In this document: positions 1 through 6,200 of the stretch, piece after piece
How the letters are laid out: the number at the start of each line of letters is the position of its first letter
Position numbering within the stretch: the stretch's first letter is position 1
Assembly: GCA_902797525.1 (NCBI GenBank)
Contig: CADBSZ010000034.1
Span: 1-6,801, forward strand
Length of the DNA: 6,801 nt
From: an uncultured Ruminococcus sp.
GTDB lineage: Bacteria > Bacillota > Clostridia > Oscillospirales > Acutalibacteraceae
Direction: 5' to 3'
Program-made: the position numbers and the translations under genes
The notes under the pieces: model-generated
Database searches by the model: none
What the model saw: the letters and a program-made list of their open reading frames with translations, nothing else
What the model was told of the DNA's origin: nothing

Positions 1-43
1 CAAACCTATCTATCGCGTTTACGTGTCGAGGTACTCGACCGAG
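1..43. repeat. 43-bp direct repeat, copy 1
   Basis: Bases 1-43 match 138-180 at 41 of 43 positions (differences at 26/163 and at the last base). The copy contains a perfect inverted repeat, gtcgag-gta-ctcgac (25-39). Just after it lies a second one, tgcctc-g-gaggca (44-56). The window begins inside or at the edge of this copy, so the true left boundary is unknown. No coding frame explains the repeat; it is intergenic on present evidence. Confidence 0.75.
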
Positions 44-137
44 TGCCTCGGAGGCAGGACGCCTATGGAAAAATCGGTTTTGCAAAACGTCGGGTTAACG
101 GCGTGGCTTAACGCGGGCTGAAACGGTATGTTCTATG

Positions 138-180
138 CAAACCTATCTATCGCGTTTACGTGCCGAGGTACTCGACCGAC
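138..180. repeat. 43-bp direct repeat, copy 2
   Basis: Second copy of the repeat at 1-43, giving a period of 137 bp. The substitution at 163 (c for t) breaks one pair of the internal hairpin arms, leaving gccgag-gta-ctcgac at 162-176. The copy ends four bases before the T-tract of the operon terminator. The 94 bp between the copies (44-137) holds a short palindrome and no plausible gene. Confidence 0.75.
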
Positions 181-183
181 CTG

Positions 184-220
184 AAAAACGGCTCAAAACC
201 ATCCTTGGTTTTGAGCCGTT
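184..220 (-). terminator. Rho-independent terminator of the alr operon
   Basis: Perfect 15-bp stem (187-201 with 206-220) and a 4-nt loop. On the minus strand the stem runs straight into TTTTT then C. It begins four bases after the stop codon of the lipoprotein gene, where the end of the three-gene minus-strand operon is expected. Confidence 0.92.
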
Positions 221-224
221 ATTG

Positions 225-692
225 TTATGGTTCACAGCGCTTGCAGGGAACAAAGCCCATCGCAATCGCCTCGTCGCGCGTGCCGTTAAATTCGCGCTTA
301 TTTTTCTCCTTTATATCCCCCACCGACGAGCAGTCGGGATAATGGAACCTTTTCGTGTTCGTGTTCAAAATATAGCGTACGCCGCTGCTCTGCGGCGTTT
401 CCTGCGGTTCGTCATCAACAGCCGCCGCTTTTTGATTAGGCTCAACCGAGTCAGGCGCTGCGGTTTCATGCGGCACGGTTGTCGCAACAGCTGTAGCAGG
501 CACAACCGTTACGTCCGTTTCCTTTTCAAACACATCGTCGATGGTTACTTTGCCGGAGTGCTTTTGCACGGAGCTCTGCGCCTGCGAAACGGCAGGCTGC
601 GACATGCCTGACCTACCGAATTCTGACGAACAAGCCGCTGCGGAAAACAGGAGCACCGACATCAGCAGCAAAAACGCAAGCAGCTTGCGCAT
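225..692 (-). CDS. Small secreted lipoprotein with C-terminal HxxxC...CxxC (Ada-like) domain
   Basis: 155 residues, function unknown. The N-terminus is a lipoprotein-type signal (Arg-Lys, hydrophobic run to about residue 18, then AAAC with Cys21 as the likely lipidated residue). Ala at -3 makes the lipobox weaker than the usual L-x-x-C. Residues 22-104 are a low-complexity tether rich in Ser, Thr, Pro, Ala and acidic residues. Residues 106-155 form a compact domain, YILNTNTKRFHYPDC...GTRDEAI...PCKRC, with His117, Cys121, Cys150 and Cys153 spaced like a metal site. From family knowledge, this domain resembles the Ada-type metal-binding tail found at the C-terminus of secreted nucleases and hydrolases of Firmicutes; here it has no enzyme domain attached. 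The start codon overlaps the stop of the preceding ATP-grasp gene by one base (TAATG), suggesting translational coupling. The nearest SD (GAGGG) is about 13 nt away, rather far, which supports coupling. Probably anchored outside the membrane. Confidence 0.85.
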   Translation of the reverse strand: MRKLLAFLLLMSVLLFSAAACSSEFGRSGMSQPAVSQAQSSVQKHSGKVTIDDVFEKETDVTVVPATAVATTVPHETAAPDSVEPNQKAAAVDDEPQETPQSSGVRYILNTNTKRFHYPDCSSVGDIKEKNKREFNGTRDEAIAMGFVPCKRCEP

Positions 693-1720
693 TATTTAAT
701 CTTTCCCTCAAAAAACTCAGGCACATACTTTTTGATCGTCGGCAAAATACCGATGCCGTCGGGGGTGTGCGGCGGCAGCTGCCAAAAGTCGTGCGCGCAA
801 TAGGTGTTGCCCTCAATAATCACGGGGCCGTGCTCGGTGGTGGCAACGTCCCAGCCGACATAGCGGATTTGCGGCGTCACCTTTGCCGCTTTGAGCACCA
901 TCTGCACCGCTTCCTTCACAAACGGAATGGTGTATCCCTGAATCTTGATGTGCGTGTCGGGGTGCTCGGTATAGATAATGCCCTTGGGCGTGTCGCCTGC
1001 GTGCGCCGGATATTTCATCACGCCGGTTTCGGGATCGACGGGCGTAAACAGGCAGTTGTTGTCGATAATGCTGTCGCCGAGTCCCATCTTCTGCACAATA
1101 TAGAGCAGATGCGGCTCGCCGGCCTTGTCGAGCACGGTGATAAAGCGCATGGAGTTGACCGCGTTGGGATAGAGCTTGCTGACCGCCGGGTGCTGAACAA
1201 TGTTCTCCTCCAAAATGCAGAAATTCTTTTCCTTCAAATAAGCATACAGCTCGTCAAAGTCCTTGTAATCGCTCACCTTAATGCGCTCGCAGCCGTGGCC
1301 GCACTCCAAATCCTGCATTTTGCAAAACAGAACCGGGTGCTTTTCGCAAAACGCCTTTACCTCGTCCTTGTTCGCCTTTTGAAACTGAATAAAATCTCTG
1401 CCGATATAATCCTTGTAAACGATGTTAAACTCGTCCTTATTCTCGAGGAAATGCGCGTATTCGGGGTCGTTCATAAAGGTGTTGAACTTTTTGCTGATGA
1501 GGCGCGTCATAAAGGTGGCGCGCTGAGCGGCGCTGAGCTTATAAAACTCAAAAATCAAATAGTCATAATAGCCTGCGCCGTACTTTTTGGCGCAGTGCAG
1601 CATGTCAAAAAAGGTGCTGACTCTTCCCTTGCCGGAGCGCTCGTGCACCAGCTTAATGACCTCGTTCATTTTGCCGAAGCTTGCATGAGAAAGAATTTTC
1701 AAAATATATGCGTTTGCCAT
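692..1720 (-). CDS. Sugar-transfer-associated ATP-grasp family protein
   Basis: 342 residues from the ATG at 1720. The window also allows a TTG start nine bases upstream, but that codon touches the AGGAG (1730-1734), whereas the ATG sits 9 nt after it; ATG is chosen. The sequence matches the ATP-grasp family called sugar-transfer associated (ATPgrasp_ST, Pfam PF14397). Visible signatures are Lys134 in LFCKMQD, EENIVQHP at 171-178 (hinge and adenine contact region), NSMRFITV at 189-196, and GWDVATTEHGPVIIEGN at 289-305 with Asp291, Glu303 and Asn305 as probable Mg-ATP ligands. ATP-grasp enzymes join a carboxylate, through an acyl-phosphate, to an amine or thiol; the substrates of this family are not established, though members often lie in polysaccharide or envelope clusters. 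It is cytosolic, with no signal peptide. It starts 15 nt after alr and overlaps the lipoprotein gene by one base, so it is the middle gene of the operon. A link to D-alanine is inferred from context only. Confidence 0.85.
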   Translation of the reverse strand: MANAYILKILSHASFGKMNEVIKLVHERSGKGRVSTFFDMLHCAKKYGAGYYDYLIFEFYKLSAAQRATFMTRLISKKFNTFMNDPEYAHFLENKDEFNIVYKDYIGRDFIQFQKANKDEVKAFCEKHPVLFCKMQDLECGHGCERIKVSDYKDFDELYAYLKEKNFCILEENIVQHPAVSKLYPNAVNSMRFITVLDKAGEPHLLYIVQKMGLGDSIIDNNCLFTPVDPETGVMKYPAHAGDTPKGIIYTEHPDTHIKIQGYTIPFVKEAVQMVLKAAKVTPQIRYVGWDVATTEHGPVIIEGNTYCAHDFWQLPPHTPDGIGILPTIKKYVPEFFEGKIK

Positions 1721-1735
1721 AACTTCCAACTCCTG

Positions 1736-2854
1736 TTAATATTCATAAATGCGCGGAACACGCTTGGAAATTCCGCAGACAATTTCATCGACATTTTTGC
1801 CGAGCAAGTCCGCCATCCACAGCACGCTGAGCTGATCGTCCAGCAGCGACACCGTGTCGCCGCGCTTCACCTCGCCGATGTCGGTGACGTCTACCATAAA
1901 CTGATCCATGCACACCCTGCCGATAATCGGGGCGGTTTTGCCGTTGATTTTCACCATGCCCTTGTTGGACAGCGCGCGGCTGTAGCCGTCTGCAAAGCCC
2001 ACGGGAATGGTGGCAATTTTGGTGGGGCGCTGCGTGACAAACGTGCCGCCGTAGCCCACCTCGGTGCCCACGGGCACCTCCTTGACCATCACGACATAGG
2101 TGTACCAGCTCATGACCTGGCGGAAGTCCGCCTTTGCCCAGTCGTCCTCGTCAATCGGACACAAGCCAAACAAAATGTCGCCGGCGCGTACCGCGTCGAG
2201 CCGCGTTTCGGGGCGCAGCAGGATGGCAGGGCTGTTCGCCACATGCTTGCACGGAATGTGCACGCCCTCGTCCTCAAGCCGCTCAAGCATTTGAATATAC
2301 CGCTCAAACTGCGCCTTGGTGCTCACGCCGTCGGGCTCGTCGGCGCGCGCAAAGTGCGTAAACGCGCCTGTAATCTCCAGATTTTCCAGTGCGTTAATGC
2401 GCGTAATCAGCTCAATGGACCGCTCGTCAACAGAAAAACCGATTCGGCTCATGCCGGTGTCGATTTTGAGATGAACGGGACAAACCGTGCCGCTCCAGCG
2501 CGCGAGCATGTTCAGCTTTTGCGCGGTATCATAAGAAAAAATCGCGGGGGTTAAATTGTATTTGATGATGTTTTCAAGCTGTCCGTCGCAGGTGTCGCCC
2601 AACAGCAAAATCGGTTCGGTGCAGCCTGCCTCGCGCAGGGACGCGCCCTCCTCCCACACGGCAACTGCATAGCGCTCGATACCGCACTTTTTCATGGTGG
2701 AATAAATGCCCTTTTCGCCGTGGCCGTAGCCGTCGCCCTTGAGCACCGCCATAATTTCAACACCGTCGCCGATAATCTCGCGGATGCGGCGCACATTGTG
2801 CTCAATCGCGCTCAGGCTGACAACCGCCTCGGTTCTCTGCGCAAGCCTTCTCAC
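1736..2854 (-). CDS. alr: Alanine racemase (PLP-dependent, fold type III)
   Basis: 372 residues, normal for Alr. It interconverts L- and D-alanine in the cytosol and supplies D-Ala for peptidoglycan and teichoic acids. Lys39 in AVLKGDGYGHG is the PLP Schiff-base lysine (the family usually has KANAYGHG or KADAYGHG). Tyr268 in VGYGGTF is the second catalytic base. HVANSPA (204-210), Arg223 in RAGDILFG (pyridine-nitrogen contact; Phe replaces the common Tyr) and CMDQFMVDVT (315-324) are the other hallmarks. The N-terminal barrel spans about 10-240 and the C-terminal beta domain about 245-370. The start is GTG: an ATG overlaps it in another frame and hits TGA at once, and AGGGGG lies 7 nt upstream of the GTG. 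It is the first gene of the operon, behind its own promoter. A relaxed or different amino-acid racemase specificity cannot be excluded, since KGDG is less common, but all catalytic residues are present. Confidence 0.95.
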   Translation of the reverse strand: MRRLAQRTEAVVSLSAIEHNVRRIREIIGDGVEIMAVLKGDGYGHGEKGIYSTMKKCGIERYAVAVWEEGASLREAGCTEPILLLGDTCDGQLENIIKYNLTPAIFSYDTAQKLNMLARWSGTVCPVHLKIDTGMSRIGFSVDERSIELITRINALENLEITGAFTHFARADEPDGVSTKAQFERYIQMLERLEDEGVHIPCKHVANSPAILLRPETRLDAVRAGDILFGLCPIDEDDWAKADFRQVMSWYTYVVMVKEVPVGTEVGYGGTFVTQRPTKIATIPVGFADGYSRALSNKGMVKINGKTAPIIGRVCMDQFMVDVTDIGEVKRGDTVSLLDDQLSVLWMADLLGKNVDEIVCGISKRVPRIYEY

Positions 2855-2887
2855 ATTTCTGCCCCCTGTCAGTGTTTCTAAATGATT

Positions 2888-2916
2888 ATTTTACCACATC
2901 TTTCAGGATTTGACAA
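2888..2916 (-). promoter_or_regulatory. Sigma-A promoter of the alr operon
   Basis: On the minus strand: TTGTCA (2916-2911), a 17-bp spacer, then TAAAAT (2893-2888), preceded by TG-n, an extended -10. Predicted transcription start is near 2881, giving a 5' leader of about 26 nt before the GTG of alr. Confidence 0.82.
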
Positions 2917-2917
2917 T

Positions 2918-2936
2918 AGTCAGGTTAAGCCTAACT
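2918..2936. promoter_or_regulatory. 19-bp imperfect palindrome abutting the alr -35 (candidate operator)
   Basis: AGTCAGGTTAAGCCTAACT pairs with its own reverse complement at 7 of 9 positions around a central base. It ends two bases from the -35 hexamer. Length and the TTAGG/CCTGA half-sites recall DtxR/MntR-family boxes, but the internal spacing differs from the classic DtxR site, so the regulator is not identified. On the plus strand it is followed by TTTTT, but no plus-strand gene precedes it. Confidence 0.4.
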
Positions 2937-2991
2937 TTTTCTTTCGGCGTTGCAGGGTTGAATTTGACAGGAAATGTTGTTCCAAAAGAAA

Positions 2992-3018
2992 GATTCAAAT
3001 GATTCAAATGATTCAAGT
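2992..3018. repeat. 9-bp tandem repeat, 3 copies
   Basis: Unit gattcaaat: two perfect copies (2992-3000, 3001-3009) and one with a single change (gattcaagt, 3010-3018). It lies in the noncoding gap between the alr promoter and the end of the amylase gene. Confidence 0.85.
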
Positions 3019-3036
3019 GAAGCGGCAGAAGAAAAC

Positions 3037-3053
3037 GCGCCGCTTTACGGCGC
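3037..3053 (-). terminator. GC-rich hairpin, possible second minus-strand terminator
   Basis: gcgccg-cttta-cggcgc, a 6-bp all-GC stem. On the minus strand it is followed by GTTTTCTTC, a usable T-rich tract; on the plus strand the following bases are less U-rich. It may catch read-through from the amylase gene or end a short transcript covering the microsatellite region. Confidence 0.45.
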
Positions 3054-3062
3054 ATGGTTTAT

Positions 3063-3140
3063 CTTCCTCTTCATTCTCATCTTCATCTTCATTTTCATCT
3101 TCATTTTCATCTTCATTTTCATATTCATATTTATATTTAT
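3063..3140. repeat. 6-bp tandem repeat (cttcat/tttcat), about 13 units
   Basis: A strict 6-bp period runs for 78 bp. Units are cttcct, cttcat, tctcat, cttcat, cttcat, then alternating tttcat/cttcat, ending attcat, atttat, atttat. Most changes are C/T at the first or fourth position. On the minus strand it reads as alternating ATGAAG/ATGAAA. It lies between two hairpins in noncoding DNA. Confidence 0.92.
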
Positions 3141-3148
3141 ATTGGCTA

Positions 3149-3208
3149 GATTCGCTAAGCGTTCGGTAGCGTTCGGTAGCGTTCGGTAGTATTCGGTAGT
3201 ATTCGCTC
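3149..3208. repeat. 10-bp tandem repeat, about 6 units
   Basis: Period 10: gattcgctaa, gcgttcggta (three perfect copies, 3159-3188), gtattcggta, gtattcgctc. The outer units are degenerate. The period is not a multiple of three, so it is not maintained as coding sequence. Confidence 0.9.
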
Positions 3209-3217
3209 AAAAGAATC

Positions 3218-3239
3218 GGGGCGGACTTGCGTCCGCCCC
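3218..3239 (-). terminator. Probable terminator hairpin downstream of the amylase
   Basis: ggggcggac-ttgc-gtccgcccc, a perfect 9-bp GC-rich stem starting 14 bases after the amylase stop codon. On the minus strand it is followed by GATTCTTTTGAG, a weak T-tract, so termination may be incomplete. Confidence 0.65.
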
Positions 3240-3253
3240 CTTTATGCCGGAAA

Positions 3254-6200
3254 CTATCCGACTTTTTGTACATTGTAATGACCGTTGCCTGACTGACCGT
3301 TGGTCTGATAATGCGCGCTGCCCTCGATGGTGATGTCCACGGTTTGACCGAGGCTGGAACCGTTCGAGAAGTTCATGTATTTCGCGTCCTTGGGAACGCT
3401 GAACTTGTAGGTTATGCCGCTGACCAAAGTCATTGCAGTGCCCGGGAAGCCGTTGCCCGACGAACCGCCCCAGTAGGAACAGTAAATCGTACCCGCCCAA
3501 CCGGCGTTGTTGGTGAAGTACATGGTGTAGGTGTTGTCGCCGTCGGTGGGATTAACGGTCGGCGTGGTGTAGTCGGTGCCGCCGTAGTTGCTCCACTGCT
3601 TGGTGTCGTCGTTGTAAATCATGCCAAAGCCGGGAATGGTGAGGTCGTCCGTCTGGTCGTTGCCGCCGTCGTTGAATACCACGCTGTCATAGCCGTCGGG
3701 AACCTCAACACGCCATGCGCCGCCGTTGCGGTAATCCATCTTTGTGCCGTGCCATACGGTGCTTTGACTTGTGTCGTTGGAATTCCACATATGCGCGTAA
3801 ACGGTGCCCCAGTTTTTGGTGTTCTGGAAATAGATGTAATTGCCGTCGTCAACAGGTGTTGTCGGTGTGGTCGGCGTGGTGACGGGCGTGCTGCCGCCGT
3901 ACTCGGTCCACGAATGGTTCGCGCCGAATATCATCGACTTGCCGCCGATGTCAAGTCCGGGCTCCTGATCGGCAGGATAGCGGTTGGTGGTGGCGGTTTC
4001 GCTCTCGGTGAAAATCGCTTTGCCGTACTCATAGCTGGAGGGAACGCTGATGTAATAAACGTTGTTTGCGCCCTTGGTCATCGCGGTGCCCGGCCATGTG
4101 GCAACGTCACCGTCGTCTGTGTAGATGTAGCAGTAAACGTTTGACCAGTTGTAGGCGCTGTTGTCGAAATAAAGCACCTGACCGTCAACGGGCGTAGTGG
4201 GCTGCGTCGGCGTGGTGGGCTGCGTTTCGGGCTCAGTGCCGTCGGTGTATTTGCCTGCGTAGCAGTTGGGCTCGTTCATTTGAGCGAGATAGCGCTGGAG
4301 GGCAGTGACGTCCTTGACGTTGACGTTTTCGTCCTGATTAACGTCCGCCGCGCGGTATGCGTCGCCGGTGAGCGTGGTCAATTCGGCAAGGTGCGCCTGA
4401 ATGACGGTGGCGTCCTTGATGGTAACCTTGCCGTTTTGGTCGGTGTCGCCGATAAGAACCTTGCCCAAAGGAGCCGTTGTGGGCTGAACAGTCGTCGGCT
4501 GCGTCGGCGTGGTGGGCTTGGCGGTGGTAGGCTGTGTGGGTGTGGTGGGCTTAACGGTGTATTCCGTCCACGAATGGTTCGCGCCGAAAATCATCGAGGC
4601 TTCCGCCATGTCAAGACCGGGCTCCTGGTTGGCAGGATAGCGGTTGGTTGTGGCGGTTTCGCTTTCGGTGAAGATAACCTTTGCGGTTTCAAAGCCCTCG
4701 GGAACGTCCAAAGAATAGATGTTGCCGGAGTCCTTGGTCATCGCGGTGCCGGGCCATGCGGCAACATTACCGCTGTCGTTGTAAATGTAGCAGTACACGT
4801 TTGACCAGTTGTAGGAGCTGTTGTCAAAATAGATGGTCTGCTGTGCGGCGGGATCCACCTTGGTGTAGGTGTAGGTTTCGGCGTCGGAGGTCTGCGAGCC
4901 GTCGGTCGCGCGGACGGTCAGGCTGGTAGACGCGCCGTATGCAACGCCGCTGCCGATGGTGAGGGTGGTGGTGCCGGTGAAGCTTTGATAAGCGCTGCCG
5001 TCAATGGAATAAGAACCGCTTGTCGCGTTGCTCAGCGAAAGGGTAACGGACAGGGTGTCGGTTTTGTAGTTCTTGGAACCGGGGGTGACGGTAACGGACG
5101 GTCCCGGAGGAGTTGCGTTGTAAACAACCGCTACGCCGGTGGAGCCGACGCTGCCCGAGATTTTTCCGCTTGCTACGGTAAAGGTGTTGCCGGACACCTG
5201 ATCGATATACACGCCTTCCTTCATTTTGTGCGCGGTGAGACTGACGGAGCCGGAGCCGTCGAGCTTGGAAATAACCACGCCCGCGGTGCCGCGCTCGTTG
5301 TAGGCGACGTTGCCCTCGGAGGACAGATATTCGCTTTCGCCGTCAAAGTAGTTTTTGAATTTGTTGACTTCCGCAACCGCGTTGTTTTTCCATGTGGTGT
5401 CGGAGCTTGCCATACCCATGGTCTGGTGCGGCCTTGCAAAGAAGAGCGCGGACGCATCCTTGCGCGAAGCGATAATCGCCCACGCCTTGATGATGGTGTT
5501 ATCGGAAACGCCGGAGGTGCTGCGTATACCGGCTGAGCCGGACTCGCCCATATAGGTGTCGTGCGATTCCGCCCAAAGCACGGTTTTGTCCGCCTCGCTG
5601 TCCCACTTGTAGTAAGCGGAATCGGCAAGACCGGAGGCGTTGTTGTTGTTCGCCGCAGCCAGCGCCTTGTCGCCGGCATAGTTGTCGGTGTAGCTCATGT
5701 AAGGGGCGTAGTTCTTCATGCTGGTGCCTGCGCCGTTGAGAATTTCGCCGTAATAATAGATGTTGCTGCCTGCGGACTTGGAGCCGTTGATAACGGTCGG
5801 CCAAAAGTCGGAGCCGCCGTTCTCGCCGGGAAGCTCGATGTGCTTCGCCGCGTCAAAGCGGAAGCCGTCAACGCCGAGGTTAATCAGCTCGATGAGCAGG
5901 TTTTTGTAGGCGTTCATCACGGTGGTGTTGCCGGTGTTGAGATCGGGCAGCTGAATGTGACCGTGGGTGACCTTGTAGCGGTTGTTGTCATCGTCCGCCG
6001 CCATGTCGTCCGAGTGCCAGTACTGGCTTTGGCGCCACTGGGAATCGACCGAGGATGAAACGTTGTCAAGACCGTTTTTCTTCATGCCGTTGTCAGCCAT
6101 GTGGTTGGCAACGATGTCAACAATAACCTTAATGCCCTTTGCCTCAGCCGCGTCGCACAGCGATTTCAGCTGCGCCTTTGTGCCGAGCCAGTTGTTGCCG

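Noticed and set aside
1..180. CRISPR array
   Set aside because: Only two copies, separated by 94 bp, with no further repeats at CRISPR spacing and no cas genes in the window.
1718..1729. TTG start nine bases upstream for the ATP-grasp gene
   Set aside because: The TTG directly touches the AGGAG, leaving no room for the ribosome; the ATG at 1720 has proper spacing.
767..2554. Long plus-strand open frame of 595 codons opposite the racemase and ATP-grasp genes
   Set aside because: It is antisense to two clearly recognised genes. Its composition (rich in Val, Ala, His, Arg, Leu) is typical of the opposite strand of GC-rich coding DNA, and no family is recognisable.
2974..3189. Plus-strand open frame with a hydrophobic (IF)n stretch like a membrane segment
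   Set aside because: The Ile/Phe run is simply the 6-bp microsatellite read in one frame. The SD-like AGGA is too close to the ATG, and there is no convincing plus-strand promoter.
3013..3273. Minus-strand open frame with an acidic NEDENED repeat
   Set aside because: It begins inside the amylase 3' end in another frame, has no ribosome binding site, runs through a probable terminator, and its repeat is the microsatellite in translation.
3311..4144. Plus-strand open frame of 277 codons opposite the amylase C-terminal half
   Set aside because: Antisense shadow of the CBM coding region; Val/Ala/Gly-rich with no recognisable domain. The similar plus-strand frames at 4280-4804, 4985-5536 and 5561-6058 are rejected for the same reason.
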